Source: Apiosordaria backusii
Lineage: Eukaryota; Ascomycota; Sordariomycetes; Sordariales; Lasiosphaeriaceae
NCBI GenBank assembly: GCA_030549205.1
Contig: JAUKTV010000032.1
Coordinates: 1-64,000 of the forward strand
DNA: 64,000 bases
Direction of reading: 5' to 3'
The translations under genes were made by a program, and so were the position numbers. Every line of letters begins with the position of its first letter. Positions within the stretch are counted from its first letter, which is position 1. The notes under the pieces are model-generated. The model was not told the DNA's origin and did not search any database. It saw nothing but the letters and a program-made list of their open reading frames with translations. This document shows positions 13,101 to 26,400 of the stretch, piece after piece.

Positions 13101-13790
13101 GAATGCGTGCTCTTCACCTTCCCCATATATGGGCGCCATGAAGATATTGAAGATTCCCAGAAGACAATAAGCTTTGTCTTCTTCCTTCTTAGTCGCCCGC
13201 TTCATTGCCCACGCCATCCGTTCATCGACACTGAAGGAATCCAGCGGATCACCTCGAAGCGCCGTGGGCGGCACTCCTGTAATGCTGGAGAGTTGTTGCT
13301 CGAGCGAGTTCTTATCACCCAATCGCTGACGGTTCAGCGAGAAGAACGAAACTGAGCTCGGAGCTATCAATTCCTGTAGTGTCCACCCACGCGTAAACCA
13401 TCGACTGCCTTGCAAAGCCTGCCCGATGTCATCCTGAGCAGTGTTGATCTCTACGTCGGCCAGATAGACATAGCACCTTTCAGCATTGCGATACCAGCGA
13501 AACATGGAATTGATGGCCTCGGAAAGTTCGGCGTTGTTGGATTTGTCTATGCAGCAGGTGTCGACCCAACAGTATTGGAGTCCGTCGTTTGAAGCTTGCT
13601 CCGCACAAAACTCGATCTTGCGATAGCCGAGTTTAGTCTTTGCTTGCTCTGCATCGTCCTGGAGGTCCTTAAACGTAACCTCCTCGTCATCATTGCCCCA
13701 GGTGTGTGACAGGATTGCGTATGCGGGAATGTTGTGGGTTATATCGTTTGTTAAACGAATTTTGCCCTCGTTCTTGTGCAAGAGCCGCAT
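10152..13790 (-). CDS. HET-NB-ARC (NLR-like) incompatibility receptor
   Basis: Two exons, complement(join(10152..12843,12898..13790)), encode about 1194 residues. The N-terminal HET domain (roughly residues 20-150) shows AYAILSHTWG, the YCWVDTCCIDK box and RGWTLQELIAP, typical of fungal heterokaryon-incompatibility proteins. The nucleotide-binding domain follows, with Walker A GLPGIGKT (293-300), Walker B-like WLVIFDGLD (about 365-373), LITTRS, and a GLPL box near 462. The 54-bp intron (12844-12897, GCTAAC branch) falls inside the Walker A codons, and splicing it yields the motif exactly. The C-terminal ~650 residues show no recognisable WD40, ankyrin or TPR repeats and contain an acidic stretch (DEEDSEDEE). 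HET-NLR proteins trigger cell death on non-self recognition; the ligand here is unknown. The gene looks intact. Its 3' end lies 33 bp from a retrotransposon. Confidence 0.9.
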
Positions 13791-14421
13791 GTCGGAAATT
13801 CCTGCTGGGCAGATTCGCAGCCCAGAATCGTTCGCAGATCGGTTTGTTGTGTTTATGAGTTAAAATGAAACGACCAAGTGATGAACCGACAGGAACTATT
13901 AGATGGTGCGATGGAAATTAGGCAGCAACGTAGACAGTGTTTAGGGGAATGGAATTTGGGAGAAACCTCAGCCGCAAATTCTGTCCCGACGCAGTTTGAG
14001 CGAATACCTACCTAGTTATTCCGCTCCGGCGCGGGTGTCTAGAAGAGGCTTCTCCACCACATGCGAGGCTTCCGCACCAATGGGAAACGAGGGTGGCTAC
14101 CTAACCATCACGGCCTAGCTTCCTATCCGTCACGAGTTTAGCTGTCTTGGGAAAGTAGGTCAGGAATTAACCATGGGTTGGTTGCGCACAGAAAACCCCA
14201 TTATTGTAGGTATGAGGAGACTGGGTCTTCCCATGTCAGCTCATCCCACATTTCTGGCATAGCCATAGCTGACAGCGCACTTGAACTGGGATTTCTGGGC
14301 CGTGAATGAAGGCTTGGTGGTTTGCTAGTTGAGAATGAAGATTTCAATTTTTCTTGCATCTGACTACCTATTTACCTGCCTCTGAATTAAACTGCGCACG
14401 GTTACGAGCACGAGCAACTGG

Positions 14422-14517
14422 ATTGGTCGGAAAGGCAACCAATGAGGAACGGATCATTGGGTTCTGTCAATGATCCAGCGATCTGGCCATAGGATCATTG
14501 CGACTTGGCAATGATCC
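14422..14517. repeat. Cluster of three inverted repeats, two of them identical in design
   Basis: 14451-14476 is GGATCATTG, 8 bp, CAATGATCC. 14492-14517 has the same 9-bp arms, again with an 8-bp spacer of different sequence. The two units are 41 bp apart start to start, close to four helical turns. Just upstream, ATTGGT (14422-14427) and ACCAAT (14438-14443) form a third inverted pair containing CCAAT boxes. A TATA run follows 15 bp after the last palindrome. Conserved arms with unrelated spacers suggest selection on the arms, as protein-binding sites or hairpins. Confidence 0.7.
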
Positions 14518-14532
14518 AGGAAAACTGTAGTC

Positions 14533-14541
14533 TATATATAT
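14533..14541 (+). promoter_or_regulatory. TATA-box-like run downstream of the palindromes
   Basis: TATATATAT lies about 15 bp after the second palindrome. The nearest supported plus-strand gene is the PKS start at 15,803, rather far for its core promoter. It may belong to an unannotated transcript or to an old LTR. Confidence 0.3.
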
Positions 14542-15802
14542 GGAGGAACTAGCTAGCTTGTAGATAATTCCGCAGTATGCAATCATAAGTTGTTATTTAC
14601 AGTACAGTTGTGTTGACATTGAAATAAGTCTATTGCTGTGTACTTCTTAGCTGCACCGAACCATACGTCTAGAAGTTACCTTCAGCTGAGTATCCCTTTC
14701 AGAGGTTCTGGATAGGGGTTCGTCACAATAGGTAGTTTACTGCTGCTGAAAACGATAAGCTAATTTTAACGTCGCAGTGATAGTTATTTTCAGATAATGC
14801 TGAAAATAATATGAACAGTAAAGAGGGTGGGTGCCACTTCCATGTTATTGCGACACCCCATAAACGAGTCCAAAAACGGAAAAACATTTCCCTCGACCGG
14901 AAAGAACACTTGTGTGTCCAACGAGGATCAAAGTGCTATAAGAGGGTTATATATGTTTGTAGCACGGTCAATCATCAGATGTGCTTTATTCTACAGGCCT
15001 ATCGGAACTGAAACGAGTGCAAAATCCAAGCCGCAGACTGGATTGATGAGGTTATGTTGGCAAAGAGTCCGTTCTATCTATTAACATCACCTTACACCGC
15101 ATTAACCCCTCTAAGTTTAATATCTGCTTATCTAGCCGCGCTCTCCCTCTAAGTTCTGTAACTCTACAGCATCTACATGTCTGACAATCTACGCCTAAAA
15201 TCCCATCTATCACTCCAGCTGTATACAACAACAATAATAGTACACTGTTGACCACTCCCTGTCACCCGACTAGAGATTCCAGTGCGCAAAGCGATCACTC
15301 TGTCCGATAACCCAATCCATAGCCCTGATCACTTCCTTCACTTCACTAAGCTTCTACGGCGGCTGGTGACCTCCACTACCTGATGCACCAGCTGCTTGGC
15401 CAGCTTAGGCTCACACACAGCATGCGCAACATCAGACATGGCCCGCATGAAGGGGTAGTCTTTCTTTCCTGCTACTGACTCTGCACCCGATATCTCCGAA
15501 TACCTAGCTGGAAAATTGCCCGATTTGGTCCTCTCCGCCACACAGCCACCCGGACTTACATGCCAACCAGCCAAGCCTCAATCACGATAACTCTGCAGTA
15601 TCTCGGACCGAGACCCATACAGACAATTAAACGACAATCCGTGTTTACACAGAACTTACAGCACTGTTTGGATTTATTTGGCGATGAATGAAAGACCTTA
15701 CAAAACACGCCCAACCTGCTCTCTTACCCGTTGGCCCTCGACACCCAGGATACGGCGACGAGAAGTTACACAAGACAAACAAGCGCCACTTCAGTCTTAG
15801 CC

Positions 15803-18800
15803 ATGGGAAGCTACATTGAGCAAGAGCCCATCGCCATCATCGGCGCGGCATGTCGACTCGCTGGAGAGGTCTCCTCTATGGGGACCCTGTGGGACATGAT
15901 CAGCAATCGCAAGACTGGTCATGGCAAGATCCCCGCTGAGAGATGGAATGCGGATATTTGGCACCATCCCGACCCGGACAGGAAAGGAGGTGTAAGTCGA
16001 CCCAAGAGAAACAACAATACCAGAAGATACCATCAACTGACCCTCTACCAGATTGCGGTCAAACATGGCTACTTTCTCAAACAAGACGTTGCCCACTTCG
16101 ATGCGCCGTTCTTCTCCACTACTGCTAAAGAGGCCGCAGCGATGCACCCCATGAAGCGGCTGCTCCTGGAAGTGAGCTACGAGAGTATCGAGAATGGTGA
16201 GTGTGCTATGTCTTGAGGGTTTAAAAATTTCATTTTCATCATGATATCATGTTAACAGTTACTTACAGCCGGTATCCCGGTAGAGAACCTCATAAACTCC
16301 CGAACTGGATGCTACGTGGGTTGCATGACAAATGATTATGAGATGCTCTCGCTCCACGACATCCACGACATTGGCCACAACGCCGCCTCGGCAACAAGTG
16401 AGGCCATGACAGCGAATCGTGTATCCTGGTTCTTCGGCCTTCGTGGACCCAGTCTCACCCTGGACACGGCCTGCTCGTCCAGTCTCTACGCGTTGCATCT
16501 TGCATGCCAGTCTCTGAGAACTAAGGAGACGGATTCGGTACGTCTCAGTTCTATCTGCCCCCATTTTAGCTTATTTCTGCAGTGCTGATGTGCTTAGCTG
16601 GTTGTTGATAGGCACTCGTGGCCGGCGTGAATCTTCTTCTTACCCCCAACACTATGCATCAGCTCTCAGCGATGCACATGTTGAGCCCAGAAGGGATCTC
16701 ACACACCTTCGATGACCGCGCAAACGGTTATGGCCGTGGCGAGGGCATTGGCTGCTTGATCGTCAAGCGTCCTTCCGATGCTCTCAGAGACGGCGACACG
16801 ATCCGGGCTGTCATTCGGGGTACGGGCGCCAATGCAGACGGAAAGACGCCAAGCATCACTCAGCCTAGTTCACTGGCGCAGGCGGACTTGATCAAGGACA
16901 CATACGCGGCGGCAGGTCTTCCTCTCACAGGCACGCAGTATTTCGAGTGCCACGGAACAGGCACGCCAGTCGGAGATCCGATAGAGCTCAAACCTTTGGC
17001 AAGGTTCGGAGGGAGGCTGGTCTTGGCCCGCTATTCATTGGCAGCATCAAGCCGAGCGTGGGCCACACCGAAGGCTGCTCCGGTCTGGCGGGCGTCTTCA
17101 AGGCCATTGCGTGCCTGGAAAATGGCATGCTAGTGCCAACATACGGGGTCGAAACCATCAACCCCAAGCTGAAACTGCAAGACTGGAACCTTGCCTTGCC
17201 ACAGGATACGGCCCGATGGCCTACTCCCGGACAGCGCCGAATCAGTGTGAACTCTTTCGGTTTCGGCGGTGCAAACGCCCATGCCATTCTCGATGATGCC
17301 CATCATTACCTTTATGACCGTGGGCTGGCAGGAAACCACAGCACCACCGTCTGGGAACGCGACGGTGGTGCCGTCAATGGGCACCACCCAGCGGCTAATA
17401 CACCGCGCCTGTTCCTCCTCAGCTCCAAGGACCAAGCGGGCATCCCACGTCTGGCTGATGTGTATGCAAAGGCACTCAACATCCTGCATCCGGACAAGAA
17501 AGATCCTCACTACCTTGGCAACCCGTCCTACACTCTGGCATCCCGGCGATCTCACCTCGACTTCAGGAGCTTTGCCGTTGCTTCAGGCCTGGAGGAACTG
17601 GGTGAGAGATTGTCCAAGGGCCTCCCCAAGATCAAGCGTTCAGCCCGCCAGGGCAACAATCTGGTGTGGGTGTTTACCGGACAAGGAGCACAATGGCCTG
17701 CCATGGGCAGGGAGCTTCTAGGTAGGTAACCCGGTCTTCGACAAGAGCGTCCAGGCATCACAGGTCTATCTCACCAACCTCGGCTGCGCCTGGAATGCAG
17801 TTGAAGAGCTCACCAAGACGACCGACTCTAAGATGCAGCTTTCAGAATACAGCCAGACGCTCTGCACCGTCCTTCAGGTTGCCCTTGTTGACTTGCTCCG
17901 GTCATGGGGCATCAAACCCCGTGCCACGGTTGGACACTCAAGTGGTGAAATCGGCGCCGCCTATGCCGCGGGTTACATCACCCACGCCGACGCGGTCAAA
18001 ATCGCCTATGTCAGAGGCCTCATGTCTGCCACCGTCACCCGTCAGGGGGCCATGTTGGTAGCTGGTGTTTCTCGCGAGGAAGCCAACGAATATCTGAAGA
18101 ACGTCCCCGAAGAGACTGCCGTAATTGCCTGCATTAACAGCCCTTCCAGCGTTACTCTCTCGGGTGACCTCGATGCCATTCACACACTTGAGAAACTCAT
18201 CTCGGCCGATGGCAAATTCGCGCGCACGTTGAAAGTCAAAACGGCGTACCACTCGCCTCACATGCGCGCCGTGGCCCAAGGCTACCTCGAGCGCATCGGC
18301 GGCATCGATACCGCCGCCGAGGCAAACGACTCCAAGACTGTCATGTACTCGTCGCTGACCGGAAAGATGGTTTCATCCAAGGAGCTCGGCGCGCAATACT
18401 GGGTCTCCAACTTGACCTCACCCGTCGATTTCTCAGCAGCCCTGTCCGCCCTCCTTTCCCACACAGTCCCGTCTGCCACCGGCCGCGGTAGACCAGTCCC
18501 CGTCCGCTGGGGCGGCATCCTCGGGATAGGCCCGCATTCAGCTTTGCAAGGGCCGGTCGGACAGATCATGGCAGCGAGCAATTCCGAGGCGATCAAGGAA
18601 ACGCCCTACATGTCGTTGCCGCTCCGTGGGAAAGACGCCAGGGAAACATCGCTCACTGCCGCTGGCCAGCTTTGGGCTCTCGGCCACACCATTGACCTCT
18701 CAGCAGTGATCGACTCCTTCGATCAAGCCCAGGCAAAACCCCAGCACAAAGCTCTGACAGACCTTCCCGCCTACCCCTGGAACCACAGCCGCCGGTTCTG

Positions 18801-21800
18801 GCACGAAGCCTACATCACCAAATCCAACCGCTCTCCAAAGTTCCCCAGAACCGACTTCCTTGGTGTCCCTGTCGACCTCCAAAACCCCATGGAACCAAAT
18901 TGGCGCAACCACCTTCGCATCACGGAAAACCCATGGATCGAAGACCACAAGATCACCGGCACCGTCCTCTACCCAGCCGCGGGAATGTTGGTCATGGCTT
19001 TGGAGGGTGCCCTCCAGATCTCCGACACAACAAGACGTGTCAACGGCTTCAGGTTCAGCAACGTGCGCTTCGAACGTGGACTTGTCGTCACAGCACCGGA
19101 TGAAGCCGCAGCCGAAACCTCCCTCAGCCTCCACCCAGACCAAACCACCCCAGGTAAATTCGGCTTCACGATCTATTCCACCACCGGTGACTCCTGGACT
19201 CGTCACTGTCACGGCACCCTCTCCCTCGAGTACACCCCCAGCGGCCCAAGCGAAGTAGAAGACCCAACCACAACCATTGACCCCTGGACCGAGCACACAA
19301 CTAGATACAAACAACTCTCATCCTCCCCCACAGCTGAAGAAATCAACGTCGACCAATTCTACGACCACCTCGAGACAATAGGCATGGAATACGGCCCCCT
19401 ATTCCGCAACGTCACCTCCCTGTATGCCGTCCCAGCCCAGCACGCCGCCCACGGTGCCGTCCTCATCCCCGACACTGCCTCCGTCATGCCCATGAACTTT
19501 GAGTACCCCCACGTCATGTACCCCGCTACCATGGACGCCATCTTCCATCTCCTACTCGCAGGCTTCAACGACGGGCGACCGATTGACGAGGCGGCAGTGC
19601 CGTATAGCATCGATGACATGTTTGTTGCTAATGATCAGCCTCGTGGCGCTGGGGCGAAGTTCCTGGGTTATGGCCAGCTGACAAGAAAGAGTGGGGGTGG
19701 GAGGGAACTGGTGGGGGATTTGATTGTTTCGGATGACAGGTGGTCTGAACCGAAGATGGTCATCAGGGGGTTTGCTCTTCGTCAGGTCACGGCTGCTGAT
19801 GATGTGGCGGGTTCCTGGCCGCTGGGAGAGAGCTTGACGAAGAAGTGTGCTCGGGTTACTTGGACTCGGGATATTGACTTCATCAAGAGTGGGGAGCAAC
19901 TTGGCGGGGACTCTTTGCCTGCTCAGCTTTCGGCGTGGTTCGACTGCCTGGAGCGTAAGAAGGCGATGGGAGAGGTCCTTCTGGTGTTTAGAGGGGATAA
20001 TGCTGGAGCATCCGAGATCGTGAATGATGTATAGGGTCGAATTCGCAGCCGCGAGGGCTTCCAGATTGTCAAGGCCGTCTCGACCACCACCGCAGGAGTG
20101 GTCAGTTTGCGTGCTTTGCTTCCAAATGCGCAGCAGTCTGTCGAACTCTGGGATATCTCTGGCGATGACGAATTCCCTGCTGCAAAGAAGGGCTACGACT
20201 TTGGTGCTAGTGATTGGAAATGACAGCCACCCTGACTTTTCCACTGAGCTGCAGAAGTTGGCCCTTCTTCCTGGATCCCATGTTATGCTTATCGGGGAGG
20301 CAGGAAGTGCCGACACCAAGGTGTCGCTCGTTGGATATCAGCCGACTCTCCGCCTTCAGGGAGGCCACAATGCCGCGGTGGTGCTCGCATCCGAGATTGA
20401 AGCCACCGCTTTGCCGTCGGAAGTTTACATCCTCCTGCCGGCTTCCACTTCGCAGCACATGTCGATTCTCCTGTCGAACCTGACCGCCGCTCTCTCGACT
20501 AGCGGTGTCAACACCATCCGTCCCCTCACCCTGTCTGATCTCTCAACCGTCGACTTCACCAGCAAGCACGTCATCTCCCTCCTCGAATCCGAAAAGCCCT
20601 TCATCTACTCCTGGACCGAAGCCGAGTTCACCAGTTTCAAGACCCTGATCTCCTCGGTATCCCACCTCTTCTGGCCCACCCACGGCAGTGTCCTGCAGTC
20701 ATGGGCAGGAGGTGTCGAGTTCGCCGCAGCCCAGGGTCTCTTGCGCGTCTTGCGCAACGAATACACCCTAGCATCGCTGCCGCATCTTGATCTTTCCACT
20801 GGGTTCGATCCAACCACATCCGCCAGTGCTGAACTTATCGCCACAGTATGGCGGGCATCGCTTGTGGACGGTGCCGAGATGGAGTATGCCGAACTGGACG
20901 GCCAAATCCACATCCCTCGTACTGTGCCTGATGCAGGATTTGACGGGGACTTGCAGCTTGCGGATGGGACCAAGCAACCTGTCCTGGAACCACTTCACGG
21001 TGGCAAGCCATTGAAGCCGACCATCTTCGGTGCCGAGAATGACATCATCTGGGTCGAGGACGAGGAAGCGTCACTCCTGCTTGGTGCGACTGAGGTCGAG
21101 GTTCAGGTTGAGTTCGTCGGGCTGGACAGTGGGAACACGTTCTCACTATCTCTCAAGCCTGACGAGGATTCTCTTGTTGCATTGGACAGATGCGTGGACG
21201 CGGTTGGTGTGTTGTCTCGTCTCGGGGATGAAGTACAGTCTCTGGTTGTCGGTCAGCGCGTAGCTGTTTTGAAGGCACAGGCGGGCAGAACCCACATTCG
21301 CCAGGACGTCAGTCTGGTGGCTCCCATTCCCACCAGCATCGCTCCTGAGGAAGCTGCTGCACTGCCAAGCGCTTTCATGACAGCTTTGTATGCCTTGTCT
21401 CATGTCGCGTGAGGTGAGAAAGGTCAGGCGGTGCTCATTCACTCTGCTTCCAGCGCGCCTGGTCAAGCAGCTGTGGAAATTGCTCAGCATCTGGGGGCAG
21501 AGGTCTTTGCCCTTATTAGTTCGAAGGAGGAAAAGGATGTGCTTGTGGAAAAGCACGGCCTGTCCGCAACTCGACTCTTTGATGCTGGCTTGATGAACTT
21601 TATCCCCGCCATTGCCAGGCAGACAGCCGGCCGTGGGGTCGATGTTGTTCTCGTGAATGAGCCTGACGCAGCGGTCCCTGCTTCGTTGGCCACTCTCGGT
21701 GACTTTGGCGTCTTCATCGACCTAAGCAACAGCGAGGCTACCAGCAATATTAGCCCTCCGTCCAGCAAGAAAAATGTTTCCAGCATCCGGATCAACATGG

Positions 21801-23246
21801 ACAGCGTCGCCCAGGCCAAACCTCACCTCATCAAAGACCTCTTCCAGCAAACCTTCAACATCCTCTCAACCAACACAATCTCCCCCATCTCCCCCGTTAC
21901 CCTCTTCTCCGCAAGCAACACCTCCCAAGAAACCCTCAACGCAAAACCCCAACCCCATGGCAAAGTCGTGTTATCCCTCCAAGGCAACCATTCAGTCCTC
22001 ACCTCCCCCTCCCACCCCCCTCCCTCAACCTTGACCCATCCGCAACCTACATCATCGCCGGCGGCCTCAGCGCCCTAGGTGTCAACATCGCCTCAATGCT
22101 CATCACCCTCGGCGCCCAGCACCTCGTCTTCCTCTCCCGCTCCGGCCGCCCCAAAAACCCCCCCGACCTCGCCCGCCTCCGCGAGTCCCACGGCATCACC
22201 GCCGAAACCCTTCCCTGCGACATCACCAACCCCACCTCCGTCTCCGCCGTCTTCTCCCAGCTCCGCGCGTCCAATCACACCATCAAAGGCGTGATCCAAT
22301 GCGCGATGGTCCTAGAAGACGGCATATTCGATAACATGACCCATTCCAAATGGAACCGCGCCTTCGCCCCCAAAACCACCGGATCCCGCAACCTTCTTGC
22401 GCAGCTATGGCCGGGGGACGACAAGCCCTTTTTTATTTTGTTGTCATCCATCACAGGCGTGATAGGTAACACCGCCCAAGCGAACTACGCATCAGGAAAC
22501 ACCTTCGAAGACGCCCTCGCTCTCTGGGCCCGAACCCACCTCGGGATCCCAGCGACAAGTATTGATGTTGGGCTGGTAGCCGACTCGTCCCATCTCACCA
22601 ATGCGGGAGAGTTTGGCGATCTGGAGGGGTATCTCCACCGGTATTCGCACGGCTGGGCAGGGCTGCAGACCACGCTCGAGGAGCTCCGCGTTGTGCTCAA
22701 GGCTGTCATAAGGGGGAGGATCGCTGATGGGGGGGATGTTCCTGCTCAGCTTGTCTTGGGATTGGGGGATAATCTCGCGAGGGATGAGAACTCGGCTGGG
22801 TTTGCGAGGGATCGCAAGTTTGAGTTGAGGGTTGTGAGGTCGGAGAGGGGGGGTGCTGATGGGAGTGGGGCGAAGACTGAAAAAATAGGGGAGAGGCTGA
22901 GCCGTGCTACGACAATCAGCGAGGCTGCTGCTGCCGTGGAGGAGTTTATCAAGGCGCAGATTGCGGTGGCTATTGGGGTTGATGTCGGCGAGGTGGACGC
23001 GCAGAAGCCGCTGCCTGAATTTGGAGGTAAGTGAAATTGCCCACCAGAAATTACCCCCACAAAATTGCTAACATCGGACGAACAGTGGACTCGCTCAAAG
23101 CTGTCGAAATACGAAACCAGTGCCTGAGGGAGATGCAGAGTGATATTTCGGTTTTTGAGCTGCTCAGCTCGACACCCGTAGCAGAGCTCGCTGTCAAGGT
23201 CGCGTCAAGAAGTGGGCTGGTCAAGCTGGATGCTGACGCTGCCTGA
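15803..23246 (+). pseudogene. Highly reducing type I polyketide synthase, disrupted (KS-AT-DH-ER-KR-ACP)
   Basis: The domain order is that of a fungal highly reducing iterative PKS without a recognisable methyltransferase. KS has the active-site box DTACSSS (near 16,459) and HGTGTPVGDP. AT has GHSSGEIG (near 17,935). DH has the HxxxGxxxxP motif (near 18,950). ER spans about 21.0-22.0 kb. KR contains an SS...QANYASGN segment (near 22,445-22,500). ACP carries the phosphopantetheine serine in GVDSLKAVE, spanning the last intron. Four introns are intact: 15992-16051, 16197-16268, 16538-16611 and 23027-23085. The reading frame is broken at six places: one-base frame changes near 16,984-17,000, 17,721-17,728, 20,216-20,222 and 22,000-22,025, and in-frame stops TAG 20,032-20,034 and TGA 21,410-21,412. 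Conserved protein continues after each break, so the decay is recent. No tailoring enzymes flank it. I chose ATG 15,803; the frame upstream has no ATG. Confidence 0.88.
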
Positions 23247-23405
23247 GCACAGAGCACACCAGACATTTCCGTGATGACTGAGGAGAATATTAGAGCGTCA
23301 AAGTAATTTTCGTATTTCAACCTCCGAAGACATATGCTTCGCCCATATCATAACATAATTCACCCATACTTCTTGCTCCTTGTGTTTTATACGTATCATA
23401 TACTC

Positions 23406-26400
23406 TCACGTCTCCCTTCCCGCAAGCCACGCCCTCCCCTTCAGCTCCTCAATCGCACTATCCCTCATCCACCAAACATCCCCCTTCTCCGCCACATCCA
23501 GCTCCCTTTCTCTCACCACCACAGCTTCACTCCTTTCCCTGCTTTGCTCCTGCTGTCCGACAGACATGGAAACCTTCTTCTTCCCTTTCCTAGCAGGTGT
23601 CTTCCCCTTTTTCTTCCCCTTCACATCCTCAACCTGACCCTGCGCTTCTTTGCCCTTCTCCGTCACACCCCCCGCAAACACACCCCTCCTCTCGGCCCAC
23701 TCAAACAACAACCTCAGCCCCAACAACCTATCCCTCGACCACCCCTCCGTATCCAACCCACTCCTCAACACCAACTTGGCATCCACCGCCGTGCTGGCCC
23801 CTTCTCCCTCTCCCACCCCCCCACCAGAACCAAGTCGGTCAAGAACCAACGCTCTTTCAGCATGCGTCAAGTCCTGCAGTGCTTGTAGGTCAAACACCCA
23901 CTCCATTGGGTCACGACCAACTGTAGCATCGATAATCTCCCCGCTTCCCAAGGCGCGCAAAGTGGCGGGAAAGGCTCCTTCATGTGCTGGTCTCCGGCGG
24001 AGGTAGACCGATTGGTTCTTGCGGAAGTCGTCCGCTAGCTGGGGATGATTCTGCAAGTCGATCACCAGGTCCCAGTAGCCGAGACTGGTGGCGTCTGTGG
24101 CTACCCGTAGAACATCATCCAATGGGGGTAGGAGGCAAGGTGTTTGACGTCGTAGGGCGATAACTTCAGGATCGTTGTGGTTAGAGCCTGTCTGAGAGGC
24201 AGCAGCGATGGCTGTGGGGGAACCTGGTTTCAGGTGGATATTGATGGGTGTGTTGATCGGTTGACCGGTAGCAAGGTCCTTGGCGACGAGGCAGCGCGGC
24301 TCTGTGGCTAGAACCCAGAAGTGCCGGAAGGCTTGTAGATGCGAGCGGTTGTCTTGAACGTTGGCTGGGAATAGGGGGTAGAAGGCGACAATGAGAGCGG
24401 CGGTGGCAAGGTTGCTGGTGCCAAAGGTGGCTGTTCCGCAGCCGAGGAAGAGGGCACCGATAGCCAGGTGGGCAGCCATGTGGCTTCCATAGGTCGTGCT
24501 CTTGTCATCCCGTCCGTGCAAGGCGCGCAGGCGGCGGAGCACAGTGATATCTCCAGTTCCAGCCATCACGGTGGCGCAAGATAGTGCCACCAGATCCATA
24601 CACATGCGCGCATTGCTGCGAGCAAGTTCTGCGTCAAAGTTCGTCACAGGGCTTCTAGCAATCCGTATAAACTCGTCGAGATAGTGAACAAGCAGATCCC
24701 GAACTTGAACATTAGCGGAACCTGCAAACCGAAGGCCCAGCGAGAAACAGAGACCAGCCAAAATGGAGAAGAACGGCAAGTCTTTACTCTGAAGTTTCTG
24801 GGTACTGCTCAGACGGGCTCGCGTGTGGTAGATGGAAGGGAGGCTATTCTTAATCCAGTCAAAAGTGGGAGTAATCTCTTTCCAGAGAATAATATTCTTG
24901 GCAACTGTCCGCAGGAGCAGGATATCGGGTCGCACGTAGTCGAATTGTAACGTGGTGTCGGGAACGTCAATCTTGCGTGCCACAATGTGATCTTCCGACT
25001 TCATGAAAATGAGGGCAATCGCCATCACGGCGCCAGCAGCGGCTCGGTCCAGCACATGAGCCAACTCCACCCGCTTGGTGGATGTGGCAATCGTAAGGAG
25101 CTTCTCCGTCAGACGCATATCTCTCAGCCCTTTCAGATCACCACCTTTACCAAGGTTGATGAAGCCCAGAGCAAAGCCAGCAGCCAGACGATAACCTTCG
25201 TCACGAAGAGGGTTTTCCTCGTCTCCGTCCTCAAGGTACTCGATTTCCGACATCATGATTTCGCTCATGCGCCGGTGTTGACTGTTGCAGTAGAGGAGGC
25301 CAATACCCATGATGCCTGTCGTTTGGGTATGTTTCGATAGGTTGAGCTCAGCAGCCCCCCTAGGCAGCATACGTGTGACGTGTACCGACAGAAGGCGCGT
25401 GATCAGCGAATCCATGGTCCCCAGATAGGAGGCTGCCAAGCCAAGAAGTAGACCGATGGATGTCATTGTGTGCTTGGGTGTGAGATACTTAAACGCAACC
25501 CACTTGGCAACCGATTTGAGATGACCGTTCAGCCCGAGGGCGAGAAGAAATCCGGCGTGTCGGTTGTTCAGATCTGCTCCGGGCTTGTTGTAGAGAATCC
25601 AGGACGTGTCGATCCCCTTCGCATGGGGCGAGATGGCAAGTCCACCCGAAACACCCTGGTGGAAGAAGGCCCAGTTAATCTTTTCTTCCGTGAACATGTT
25701 TTTGTCCACGCCGACCGAGTTGTTAATCGGCCTGACAACACATGTGAGCTGAAATCCGTTGATCTGATACTTCTGAGTAAGCAGCGGAAATCGAAGAGCA
25801 AAGTACAAGAGGCCCCGCCCTGCTGGTATGGCAAGAGTGCTGGTGGCCACTGTCGCAACCAGGTCCTTTTGTTGTTCGAGATACTCAGCTTCCGTCGTGT
25901 CCGGCTTGGGGACTAGGCGGACAACGCGATGCTTGGAGGTTGACAAGAGGTTCTGTGCCTCATTGAGTCGCCTATCTTCTCTAAACAACGATCGCACAAC
26001 GGCTTGACGCTCTGAGGCCTCTGTCTCTTCGACACGGTCGTGGAAATCATCAAGGTGCTGGCACAGCATACGAACATCCCATTTCGCAGCATGGGATGGG
26101 GCCTAACACAAGTTAGAAATTATGCGCGCCACTATGAACCCAGAACTCACGTTGATATCGGCCACAAGAGGCCGCCACATCTTTCCTGGCTGCAAGACAG
26201 TGCTAATGTCGGTGCGACTGACAAGAGAGAGGAGATCTTTGCCCCACGAAGCTGGTGGGTTTGGCTGGCACATGAAGATGATATCCTGTAAAGGTGTAAG
26301 GACTGCCTCGGGTAGTGTTTCGAGTATTTGCGGAGTGAAGCCGGCTTCGTACATTGCCACAACCATGTCGTAGCGGTTCGTTGTCGACCCAAGTAGACCA

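Larger units (their letters stand above)
13791..15802. other. 2-kb intergenic region with inverted repeats and an LTR- or promoter-like segment
   Basis: This lies between the HET-NB-ARC start and the PKS start, so it must hold both promoters. Short ORFs present here (for example 14811-15011 and 15338-15574) show no family features and are not annotated. 14,400-14,740 has inverted repeats, a TATA run and then a segment ending GTTCGTCACA. That order resembles the U3/R part of a fungal LTR, but I found no partner TGTGACGAAC end and no target duplication, so this is only a possibility. Confidence 0.4.

Noticed and set aside
15731..15802. Longer N-terminus for the PKS from 15,731
   Set aside because: The codon at 15,731 is TTG, and the extra 24 residues have no family support. 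ATG 15,803 begins right before the conserved KS start.
17722..17763. A GT...AG stretch at the KS-AT junction of the PKS that would hide one frame change
   Set aside because: At 42 nt it is shorter than the other introns here, and it encodes residues (NPVFDKSV) expected at the start of the AT domain; treating it as an intron would delete conserved protein.
22047..22299. Long antisense and alternate-frame ORFs across the PKS, MFS and GH13 genes
   Set aside because: They are shadows caused by G/C-rich third codon positions, with low-complexity Pro/Ser or Gly/Val content and no family features.
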